This document shows, piece after piece, positions 32,188-42,606 of a stretch of 64,000 nucleotides of DNA; position 1 is the stretch's first letter, and each line of letters begins with the position of its first letter. This DNA is from Raffaelea ambrosiae (lineage: Eukaryota > Ascomycota > Sordariomycetes > Ophiostomatales > Ophiostomataceae), in assembly GCA_002778195.1 (NCBI GenBank), contig PCDI01000001.1, forward strand, positions 4,985,869-5,049,868, in the 5' to 3' direction. The notes beneath the pieces were generated by a model. It did not search any database. It worked only from the letters and a program-made list of their open reading frames with translations, and was not told the origin of the DNA. The position numbers were made by a program, and so were the translations under genes.

Positions 32188-34465
32188 TCAGTAGTTGTGC
32201 CTCTTGGCAAACCGCATCTCACCATGGCCGACATCAAAGACGGCAATCACATTGGTCAGGAACGTCACGCCCAAGACGTATGGTGCCGGTCCGCCTGCTA
32301 TGCCCACCCGACAGAGGCGGCCTGTTTCTGGGTCGCGCTCGTTCTGTCTCAGCATGTCTGCTGCCTCAATGTTGAATACTTGGACGCCCACTTGCACTCC
32401 AAAAATGGGGACCTTGGCATTGCATGGCGCGTAGTAGGCGCCGCCTGAAGACACCCACCGCGCTGGCGGGTCGAATGATTGCAGCACAGAATCGGCCAGG
32501 TCTGAATTGTTAGTCATTGAATTGGGGGGGGGGAATGAAAAAAATGAGAAAATTGCTTGCCTTTTGGTACAATCGTCAGTGTCGACCCGGCATCCACAGA
32601 CACCGGCAATTGCGTAGTGTTTGTCACCGTCCTCACCACTCCATCCACCTTTTTGCTGTACACCCAAGACGTAGGCGTGATCACATACAGGCCGTGTTCG
32701 TTGTTGGGGCGAATGAAGCTCCACTCGCGCAGCTTGGCCAGCGGCTCAATGGGCGTGCGCGCCCACGTGCCGTCGTCGTATTGCACATATGGAGGCACGC
32801 CGCCAAAGGCGATGTAGCTGGAATTGGCATTGACATCAGGAGCCGGCACGGGCGGCAAGAGCTTGGATGTGTCGCCCGTGGCTTCGGGCGTGGCCGGCGA
32901 CGACGCACCACCAGAAGACGCATCACTCTGGGCCAGACCCGGGGATTCGCCTGGTGGTTCGGGTGGCTCTGCTTGTGGCGTGGCTTGTGCGAGGGGAGGT
33001 GGAGCTGCAGAGGACGACGACGACGACGACGAGTGTGCTCCAGGAAAGCCGCCAGGAAAGCCTGGGAACCCTCCAAACCCGCCACCTGGTTTCCCATTCG
33101 GCCAGTGGCTGTACACACTTTCGTATCGCGACAGGGCCAGCGTAAACAAAGGCATCGTCAAGTTGTCCTTCCACATGGTGGTGAAGACGGGGTCGTACTG
33201 CTTGTTGGTGTTGGTGCCGAGGGCCGTCATCAGCGGGTAGGCCAAGCCCAGCAGCCCGGACGACTTGCCGTCGCCGTACCAGTGCGTAAAGTTGACGACG
33301 GCGACCTGCTGGTGGTGTGCCGTCAGCCCGCCCAGGGAAACATCGGCAAAGCCAAAGTAGCCACTGGCAAAGGTGCCGTCCGCAAAGTGGCGCCGAAACG
33401 GCTGGTCCTGGATGACGTCGTCGAGATGGCCGCGGAAGGACTGGCCAAACCCGCACATTTGTCGCTGCAGCATGCTGTTAGCAGGGGGGGCTCGGCACGA
33501 TGGGGCAGTTCGCGGATCACGTTCACACAACTGACCATCAGAGGAAATCCATTGCCGGAGGAACAGAAGAAGCTGCGGCCCACAACCCACGTGTCGCTGG
33601 ATCCGGTGTCCACATTCACCAAGAAGCTGTGGCCGTTGATGGTGATGTTGGCCAGGTAGTAGATGTCCTTGACGTTGGACAGGCCGGTCGTGGGAAGCTC
33701 CCACGGTGGTCTGTTTGGCCCAAAGGGACTGCCGCCGGGACTGCCGCCGGGGCTGAAGCCACCGTTTCCTCCTTGCCCGAAGCCTCCGCCTCCATTGCTG
33801 TTCCCGTTTCCACCAGGCCCCGGTCCAGGTCCCGGAAACCCACCACCGGGGAACCCACCCGGGAACCCGCCAGTTCCTTTACCGTTGCCACCGGGGCCCG
33901 GCCCGGGAAACCCACCTCCTGGTGAGCCAAAGACCCCAGGTCCAAATGGACTGGGATTGGGCGGACTGCTGGTGCCGGTTGGGCTGCTGCTGGGCCTGAA
34001 TGGGAAGGAACCAGGATTTGGGTGATCTGACCCTGACCCACCAGAACCAAATCCAGGCTGGGCATTTCCGTTTCCAGGCCCAAAGTTCTTGTTTCCATTG
34101 CCATCGTTGCCGTTGTTGTTGCTTCCGCCATTTCCACTGCTTCCAGTGTTCTCATTGCCGTTGGACCCTTGTTCCAGTGCTGCCCGGCGGATGTTTCGTC
34201 TTCGTAATGGGGGCGGAATGTCGTGCTCGGTGACTCGGTGCAATGGAAGAAACTCATTGGCAATTTGGTTGAGGTTGATATTGCGCTCGTCCAGCAGAGC
34301 CCTCTTTTCGCCCTGCCATGACGACAGTGGAGGTGGTTGGCGGTGCTCGATCTCTGCTGTTGCTGCTGGCTGGCCCAGAAGTGGTGAGGTATTCCCGGGC
34401 GCTGTTGCTGCCAGCAGAATGGCAACGACAACTGCCAATTGCCGAACTGCTGCTTTGAACGACAT
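32188..34465 (-). CDS. Secreted aspartic protease (peptidase A1) with Gly-rich prodomain
   Basis: The model is complement(join(32188..32501, 32561..33464, 33536..34465)), 715 residues. A signal peptide (about 25 residues) leads a prosegment that grows into a long Asn/Gly/Pro-rich region (about residues 100-255). The first active-site motif is VDTGSSDTW (D286). The second is VDAGSTLTIVP (D601), with Ala where DTGS/DSGT is usual; the catalytic Asp is kept. A Ser/Pro/Ala-rich insert (about residues 430-500) lies in the C-terminal lobe, preceded by FGGFPGFPGGFPG repeats. Intron 1 is GTCAGT with CTAAC branch. Intron 2 (32502-32560) begins GC, not GT (AG|GCAAGC), with a normal CTAAC and CAG end, and only this choice restores VPK-DLADSVLQSF. 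No GPI signal is obvious. Function: extracellular or cell-wall endopeptidase. Confidence 0.87.
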
Positions 34466-35810
34466 TCTTACTGTAAAGGCATACACGTCCGGAGTTGTTG
34501 TCGACCTGTCGACGATGCCACAAAGGCCGCCCAATGGCACTGAGAAAACAAAAAGTGTGCCCCCTTCCACGATAGGTTTGCTTTGCAACTGGAACTGGAA
34601 AAAAGGGAAAAAAGGGAAAAAATTTCAAGGGGAAGAAGCACAGAATGTTTAAAGATCAGATGGGGTAAAATACGGATCTGTGATATGATCCAAAAATAAG
34701 AACAAGACTCTCGTCTCTAGCCGTGGCGGGCACTTGCACGGCAGAAATCCCGGGGTGGGTGAAATGTCTTTGGTAGATTTCGCCTCACGTTTCTCGGGAC
34801 CGGTTGATATCGATATTTATATGTTGAAATAGAAACGGCGAAGGAACAACTGCACAATCGTTACCCCGGTCGCCTTTTATCATAGCAAGTCGTCTACTTT
34901 GTACTTTTCCTCCCCGCAACCTTTCGCTCGGGGATGTGGGACATCCTTCACCTGGTCAGTGGCATGTCAACTCAATATGTTTGTCTGCGCGTGCAAAAGG
35001 TCCTTTTCATCTCAAAGAAGAAGGAGACTGTGTGCATGCCACACACGAGCTGGATGCAACGCAAACCACAGAGTGTAATTAAGTTTCCTGGTCGCTCCGG
35101 CCTGAACTGAACCACCCGTGAGATCGCTTACTTTCTTTTCCTCGTCGTCAACCCCTCTCGTGCGAAGACGGCATTCATCCTATGCGAGCTATTCTGCATA
35201 TTGTTCTAAGCCGAGACTGGTTTCCAATATGGAACTTCCTATGCCACTATCCAAGAACTATTTTTGAGAGGAGGCTCGAGGTTCTACCACCTCCTCTTCT
35301 CTTCATTCATTGGCGCGAGCCACATCTGCCGACATGTGCTGTCATAAGCGAGCTTGAAAAATTAATTCATCTATTTTGTTTATACAACCTGGCTCCCAAA
35401 ATAGCCACATTTCCCGTCGGCTATGAAAGAAACATATGACTTTTCGTGGCCTCCATTCCGCCTGCCACTCCCCTCCTCTTCACATGGAACCTGGACTGAA
35501 CCAGGCATTCTGTTGTTTTAACGGGGATTTGTCGTTCCTTTATATCTACCAAGACGATGTCTTTTTATGTAAATTTTTTTTTTTCATAATATCATTTAAT
35601 ATTACTTGTTCGTTGAAATTCGTATATCGTTGGACATAGCGATATCAGTTGTGGTTTTTATTTGTAAAACTATGGAATAGCATCGCGATGTGCCTTTTGG
35701 GCCACTACCTGCGTAAAGTGTTGCACTTGAGACGCAGTGATATTGCAGTAACTTGTCCTGAATTTGCAAATACGTATACAAGCCGACAAAGCAGAAGACG
35801 GGGTCTCTAA
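34466..35810. other. 1.3-kb intergenic region, A/T-rich toward 35.6 kb
   Basis: Upstream of the protease and downstream of the sugar transporter. The part 35560-35640 is strongly A/T-rich. No gene-like ORF seen. Confidence 0.5.
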
Positions 35811-37689
35811 TTAGACTGTTGTGATGGTGGCGGCGGTGGTGGCAGTGCCTTTGCTGTTGTTTCTGGCCTTTTCGGCAGCCTTTCTGGCCTTCTGGATCTT
35901 GCGAGCATGGCTGACGCCAAAGCCGTGGCTGAAGACCTCGGAGATGTCCTCCAGTGTCATTCCCTTGACCTCTGGGTAGCAGAAGTAGATGCCGACGAAG
36001 CCGAGGCTGCAGATGGCGGCGTAGAATCCAAAGGCGCCGGACGGGGTGGTGTTTTGCATCTGGGTCAGAAAGGTGGACGACACGATGACGTTGGTGGCCC
36101 AGCAGGTCATGGTGAGGAACATGGTGCCGACGGCACGGACCTCCATGGGGAAGAATTCTGACGAGAGCCAGGCAGTATTGCCGCATCCAGAACTATGTTT
36201 GAATTAATTGGCCGTTCACGCATAAAAAAGTCCCCCAAAAAAAAGAAAAGAAAAGAAACACGTCACCTGAAGGCAGCCACAAAAACCAGCATGCAGAGCA
36301 GGACGACAATGTCGTAGGCATTGAGCTTGGTCCCGGGCTTCAGCGTCATGGTCTCGAGGTTGATGGGGATCCAGTGGAACATGATGGCGGCAATCATCAA
36401 GAAGAGGCTCATGATGGGCAGCGTGAGGAGGAGGATGCGGCGACGGCCGACGCGGTCGACGACAAACAAATTGACAATGGTAAAGACAAAGTTGGTCAGG
36501 GCGATCATGGCGCCGACGGCGACCGAGTTGCTGAAGCCGACGAGCGAGAAGAGCGTCGGCGAGTAGTACATGAGGTTGTTGAAGCCACTCAGCTGGCTCA
36601 TGCCCATGAGCCCGCAGGCGGCCACGAGGGCGCGGAAGTGGGCGCCCACCGTGTGCAGCTGGCGGATGTTCCACCACAGCGACCGCCCCTCGCCCGACAG
36701 CATCTTGGCCTGCTCGACAAAGTACGCCATGTGCCGGATCTTGTCGGCGACCTGCTGTTCGGTGGCGTGCGGGTAGATGCGGCGCAGCACCGCGGCGGCC
36801 TCGTCGGGCCGGTTGTGGTAGATGAGCTGGCGCGGCGACTCGGGACAGACGAGCAGCAGCAGCAGGCTCAGGACGATGGCCGGCAGGGCGCCGGCGCCGA
36901 CCATGTAGCGCCAGCCGCCGGGCAACTTGGCAAAGGCGGCGCCGATGCCGTAGCTGATGGTCTGGCCGCCGGTGATGCTCATGTTGTTGAGGCCGATCAT
37001 GCGCCCGCGGTACTTGGCAGGGGAGATCTCGGCAATGTACATGGGCACGATCATGGCGGCGCTGCCGACACCCAGGCCGATGACGAGGCGGCCGACGGTC
37101 ATGTGGGCGATGGAAAAGGCGGAGGCTTGGAGGGCGGCGCCGACTACAAAGAGCACGCAGCCGACGTGGATGGGGGGCCGGCGGCCGTAGCGGTTGGCGG
37201 TGAGGCCGGCAAAGATGGCGCCGAAAAAGGCGGCGCCGCTGGTGATGGAGGTGATGAGTTCTTTCTCGCCGGGGCTGAGCGTCTTGTGGTCGAGGGACTG
37301 GTCGATGTAGATGAGGACGCAGCTGATGATGCCCGTGTCGTAGCCAAAAAGGAAGCCACCGATGGCTGGAGAAGAAACGAAGGAAAAAAAAAAAAGAAGA
37401 AAAGGAAGGTCAGACACAAGAGAGAAGGAGAGGGAGTAGAGAGAGAGGAGAGAGTGTGTGTGAGAGTGTATGAGTGAGTTTGCATGTGAGTGAGTCCGAG
37501 AAGGGGCATCTTACCAGCAGTCAGAGAGATGATCCAGGCAAACTTGCCCGTGAGTGTCTGCTCGATGGAATCAAGAGCATCCAGGTCTTCCACGGTCAGG
37601 ACCTGGCCTTCTCCGGCTTCTCTAAAGCCATCCTCCTTGTGCTCTATGGCCAAGGAGGTTTCCTTTTCGTCCAAGCCGTGCAAGCCCAT
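35811..37689 (-). CDS. MFS sugar/inositol-type transporter
   Basis: The model is complement(join(35811..36192, 36267..37365, 37515..37689)), 551 residues. Hallmarks of the sugar porter family are present: GGFLFGYDTGI in helix 1, NRYGRRPPIHVG between helices 2 and 3, PMYIAEISPAKYRGR in the helix 4-5 loop, PESPRQLI before the central loop, DRVGRRRI between helices 8 and 9, and PEVKGMTLEDISEVF after helix 12. The GLNNMSITGGQTISYGIGAAF segment and overall layout resemble fungal myo-inositol/H+ symporters (Itr type) more than hexose carriers, but this is a judgement by eye. It is a plasma-membrane importer. The N-terminus is a 50-residue acidic cytosolic tail. The first intron (149 nt) contains GT/CT-rich simple sequence. 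Confidence 0.88.
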
Positions 37690-38586
37690 ATTGCGTGTTT
37701 TGTGTTTTGACTTTCTTTTTAAGAAGGGAAGTGGCAGAGAAAATGGGTGAATGAAATGTGTTAGTCAAGCCCCCCCCAAAGGTTGTCAATGTCTAGATTT
37801 CGAGATTTCGAGATGCCCAGATGCCCAGATGTCAAGATGCTCAAGAAGCCTGCTGGACTTTAGACCTTTCCATTTCCACCGAGACCTCTCGTTTCTTTTA
37901 TATATCGCTCTTGTGCCTATCCCTAGCAGAGGCTCTCCTCGGCACCTCGCCAGCACCTCATCAGCGTCTCTCCGCCGAGATCTGCGGACTGTGGTAGTGT
38001 AAGTGGTGCCATGGTCTCTTTGACTGGTGGATCCTCCGCCCTCGCTCTTCTCGGAACAAAGCACCACCGAATTCTGGGGTAGAGGGACGCTGCAATTCTG
38101 GGGTATGGGGCTTAGCGGCGAAGTGGGCTCGTTCCTTCCTCATTCGACTCGTGTATTAACTTTCTACCTTTCCCCCTCTTTCTCCCCCACAATACGCTGA
38201 CCAGCCATTAGGCCCAAGTACAAGTATGGCCGTCCTGGCCACTTTGGGGGTGACTGCGCATATTTTCCTCTTCGAGAATTTCCCCCTTTTTGCATATTTG
38301 GGCAAGATCTTCCATGTTCCTGCCCTGTCTGCTGGCCCGTCGTCGCACAAAATCGCCTTTCTCGGTTCACACCCCCCCCCCCCGGTCGGACCACGAGCGA
38401 CAGTCATCGCCTGCAACGCCTGCCAGGCATCTCTGCGCGCGTTTTCGACGCGGTGAGTTGTCCTGCTCGTCCGATCCTGACAGCTTGTTATTGTTGTGGC
38501 TACGACGAAAACTAACAACGACGCGCCGGTCATGTGATGCCGCCCTCGCCAGCCTTGATTTGCTCGAGTCCGTCATTGCCTTCCCC
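37690..38586. other. Divergent upstream region of transporter and Zn2Cys6 regulator
   Basis: About 0.9 kb between the transporter ATG (-) and the regulator ATG (+). It contains the 8-bp repeat array at 37795-37844, a duplicated AATTCTGGGGTA (about 38072 and 38093), a C14 tract near 38371-38384 and GC-rich sequence. No separate gene is seen. Confidence 0.5.
37795..37844. repeat. Array of 8-bp units upstream of transporter
   Basis: Six head-to-tail 8-mers starting AGAT: two AGATTTCG, two AGATGCCC, then AGATGTCA and AGATGCTC. The units form two homogenised pairs, as expected from stepwise duplication. Confidence 0.8.
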
Positions 38587-40341
38587 ATGGCCAGGACAAT
38601 CGGCATGGGCAGCGTGTCGGGCCGGAGTCCAGCACGCAGAAAGCGTGAAAGGCCACGGGCAAGACATGGATGCCAGGTTGGTCACCCTCTGTTCCTCTGT
38701 GTCTGTTGCCGAGCTGTCCGAGCCTCGCACTGGCTAACAACGTCCGCCCAGAACTGCCGGTTGAGGTAAGACATGCATAAGGTCCCGATGCTTGCCATCA
38801 GGAATCCGTGCCATTTCTAGAATGGCCTTTCTAGAATGTCCCTTTTCGAATGCCCCCTTTCCAGCATCCTGATTTGTCCTGGAATCCTTCTGATTGGTGG
38901 TAATATTGGCACCTCCTTCTAGGCATCTAAAATGTACGTCTTTGCCACTTGATGCCACTCGATGTCTCTTTCTCCCGAGACTGCCCACCCCCCCCTGCGT
39001 TATACGAGAAAGATGGAACATGAATACGGGAGACTGAGCTGACCGGGATCATTTCCAGGCGACGACCAGGAAGCTTCGTGTCAGTCCTGCGCAGCCGAAG
39101 GCAAGGAATGCGTGCGGCAGCCCCCGGCCAAATTCCGCCACGGATGGAATCCCGCGTACGCCTCTATTCCCTCGTGCAACTGCGGCACACAGGCGGTCTC
39201 ATTTTATTTGTTTGTTTGGCGTCATTATCGCTGATTGTGCCCCGATCAAGACAGGGTCCGCAGCAATACAGGGTCTCGCTTCCCCTTCAGCTTTGATGCG
39301 AATCAGCCGTGGTGCCGCACACACCACCCGCTGACGTTTGTCGACGAGAACCGTGGGGTGCTTTCATTGTATGACGACGTTCCCGGTGAGTACGGCTACG
39401 GTGATGCTGCCGAGGAATACCGAGAGTCCGAGAAACAATATGATGACCAGGAGGGTCGAGATGACGTTGTGGACAGAGCCAGGGGTGGCAGAGACAGGGA
39501 CGACAGGGACGACAGGGACGACGAGGATGACGAGGACGACCGATACCATGGCTATTCTCTTTCGTCGCAACAGCCGACCACAGTTGCCGTGCCTACTAGC
39601 CTTTCCCTGACGACGCGCGTGTGCCAAGACAGCTTGTATGGGCAGCCACACACCGAGAGCCTCGAGCCGCCCTCCTCGGTGTCCCCGACCTCTCCCTTGC
39701 CGTCCACGTCCAGCAGTCTCGTTCTCGTTTCCTCCCTTCCAGCCTCTACCGCGAACGGAGCCTTTCCTCGGTCTCTTTCTCCTCCTCATCCGCATCCTTC
39801 CCCGTCCGGATCCTCCATCGCTGCCCATCACGGGATTGGCATCAGCACCCTCATCAGCCCACCCGAGCGGCCGCCTGTCCGAGCTGTCGAGCATGAGCCG
39901 TGCGAACACTATGGACGTCACGAACGTCTTGCGCACCGCCCAGCACACGACTTGTACGCCCGCCACAAGCTGGTGGTAGAACCCAGTCTCTGGCCGGTCC
40001 AGGACCGCCTGGAGGCCTATCTGCTGCGTCACTTTATCGAGTCCGTGTCGCCGTGGTACGATCTGTGCGATCCCGAGCGCACGTTTGCCTCTGTCGTGCC
40101 CTGCCGCGCCGTGCGGTATGCGCCGCTGATGTATGCCATGTGCGCCAACAGCGCGCGGTACCTCAGCCGGACGAGCGGCTTCGACCCCAACGTGGCCTAC
40201 CGCTACTACCAGCGGGCGTTGGCGACGATACGGCCGATGCTGACCGACGAGACGGCCCTGGTGGACGAGAACTTGTTTGCGGCGACGGTGATTCTGCGGA
40301 ATCTGGAAGAGATGGAATGTGGGTTGCCTTCTTTTCTTTTC

Positions 40342-40373
<32 letters not shown>

Positions 40374-41534
40374 CTCCTCGCTCGCTTCGCTCACTCGCTT
40401 GTCTAACGTCTCCTAGCACCCCTCTCGGGAGACGCCCATCTGCTCGGCAACAACCTCTTTGCCAAGGCCACCGCCGCCCTTCACGACGCGGCCGGCCCTT
40501 CCGGCACCATTCTCTTCACCAGCGTGCACCGCGCCGCCTACATTGTGGCCGTCCGGCAGGAGATCCAGACGGCCTTTGTGTCCCAGCGGTCCGTCAGCGC
40601 GCACTTCAGCGCGTTCATCGTCGACATGGACCTCGACGTCGCGTGCAGCGACCGCGACTGGGCCAACCGCTCGGTGTTCTTGCTGGCCGACGTGCTGCGT
40701 TTCTGCTACGGACAGGATGGGGAAGCAGAGCAAGACGACGACGACGACGACGACGACGAGGGTGATGGTGAACAAAGTATGGGAAAGCAAAGAAGAAGAA
40801 GAAGAAAAAGAGACCCCCGCACGCACGAAGACGTCCTGCGCGAGTTCGACCGCCTCGAGGCCTACAGTCACGGCTGGCATGCCAAGAAGCCGCTCAGCCT
40901 GTCGCCTATCTATACCGCCGACGGTGCTGACGGTGCTGACGCTGCTGACGGTGTCGACGGTGCTGACACTGTTGACACTGCTGGTCCCTGGACGGAGACG
41001 TTGTCGTCTGACTTGTCGTCTTTCTTCCCTGGCACGGCTCCCTCTTCTTCCTCCGCCTCAGCATTCCCTGGCAGGGCCGTCTCGACGACCCTCTCCTCCT
41101 CATCCTCCACCTCCCCCTCCCCCTTTTTCCCTGACATCTGGCTGATCTCCGACATGGCCACGACGGCCATGCAGCACTACCACCTGTCGCGCGTTCTGCT
41201 GCTGGCGTTTGACCCGCGCACGCCGCGCCTCGGGCCCGGGCGGGCGGCGTTTCTGCGGCGGCAGGACCGGGCGATCCGCGAGCACGTGCGCATTCTGGCG
41301 GGGGTGGCCACGAGCAACCGGCGCTGCGTGCCCAACTTTCTGTCAGCGTACATGGGCATCACGGTGGCGGGCGAGCGGTTTGACGACCGGTGGGAGCAGG
41401 AGCAGATCATGGGGTTTCTGGAGGAGATGGAAACGTCGGGCGCGTGGCAGACGCAGGATGCGCGCGAGCGTCTGTCGGAGGCCTGGGGGTGGGACACGGC
41501 AGCAAGAACAGCCAGTCAAAGAGAGAGGCGGTGA
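38587..41534 (+). CDS. Zn(II)2Cys6 transcription factor with microexon-encoded zinc cluster
   Basis: The model is join(38587..38676, 38752..38765, 38923..38933, 39059..39155, 39255..40318, 40417..41534), 797 residues. The zinc cluster is visible only after splicing: exon 1 ends with C29-Q, exon 2 (14 nt) gives N-C32-R-L-R, exon 3 (11 nt) gives H-L-K and the first base of C39, exon 4 gives C46, C49 and C56. The spacing C-x2-C-x6-C-x6-C-x2-C-x6-C is canonical. All five introns are GT-AG and all phases close. Exon 5 continues with PFSFDANQPWCRTHHPLTFVDE, a segment I associate with fungal C6 proteins of the Acr-2-like group, an Asp/Arg-rich tract, then the regulatory domain (SPWYDLCDPERTFASVVP, EEMESPLSGDAHLLG). 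Exon 6 holds Asp-rich and DGADGAD-type repeats. A later ATG at 38605 is an alternative start. It lies 1.1 kb from the P450 reductase gene. Confidence 0.85.
40373..40403 (+). repeat. Intronic GC-rich element (copy in the regulator)
   Basis: Near the 3' end of the last intron of the regulator, after a CTTTT-repeat tract, lies a segment with core CTCGCTCGCTTCGCTCAC. It closely matches segments in the single intron of the neighbouring P450 reductase, in the same orientation relative to transcription. Confidence 0.6.
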
Positions 41535-42606
41535 TGCATGCGAGGAAGGGGGGACACGCGAAATCGCAGACACAGATGGTGTCTTGATTTGCTGTCTATG
41601 CATGTATGAACAAACTAACTAGCCAACAAGCACACGAATGAGCAAAAGCGGACATGGAAACACAAATCCAGCCTGGGATGATGCCATTCAAGGAGATGCT
41701 CGTAGCGGCCTCCAAGGCCTGCTTGGTCTGGAAGAATTGGCAAAGACGCCAGAAAGACGCCAGAAAACGACTCCCAAAGCGTTCTACTCTCGAACTGTGC
41801 ATCGTTGACTCCAACATGCCGTTTGGCTTCAAAGCCTGGATGGTCTCTTCCGGACGTCCGCGGTGGTCGAACTTTCTTGGCTTTCCCGGTTCCCTAGGGG
41901 GCAAAATGGGCGTGCTTGAGGAGTAGGAGTGGAGAGGCAAGAATGAGAGAATTCAGGGGTTGGGTCCAGACACAGCTTTTGCAGACTTTTGCAGCCAGCT
42001 GTCTGCGGCAAGATCGTCGGTTCTTCCTTTTTTTGCACGATCCTCTTCCTGTGGACCGACAAGTGGCGATTGCATTCACAGCAATCAGACGTCAGAAAGG
42101 CAGAACAGGGTCATACGTCAAAGCAGAACCTGGGGCACCTGGAGCACCTGCACCTGGGGTATCTGGGCCATCCACGACGGTGTAATAACATGACATGTCG
42201 TCCGAATCAGGCACTGCATTCCTATTGGTCCGGAAGAACTTGCCTCCAACGAGGCCAGCCTTCTTCCAAATGTTGGGCCTCCGTATTATTGCATTCCCAA
42301 TCGGGCAGTGCGATCCTATTGGCCTGGGAGAACTTACGCCATGGAGACTGTTGCTTGTCCCGGAACGACTTTCCCCTTTGTTCTTCCTCTCACCAGTCGA
42401 CCTTGCGAGGCCAAAGCCTGAGCCCAACAAGCCCAGCGCGGCACTTGAAGAAGGAGCAAGATACTGATCCCTTGTTCAATTTCGAGTTGTGTTGTGGCCT
42501 GTCCAACACTGTAACCAATAACCAATGCTTCCATCGTGTCTCATACGCACTCTCTCTACGATCACTTCCTCTGTCTACTGCCCTCTCCCACGTAGCGAGC
42601 AACCAC
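41535..42606. other. Convergent intergenic region
   Basis: 3' flanks of the regulator (+) and P450 reductase (-). I see no gene. An ORF overlapping the region extends into the reductase antisense strand and is a shadow. Confidence 0.55.
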
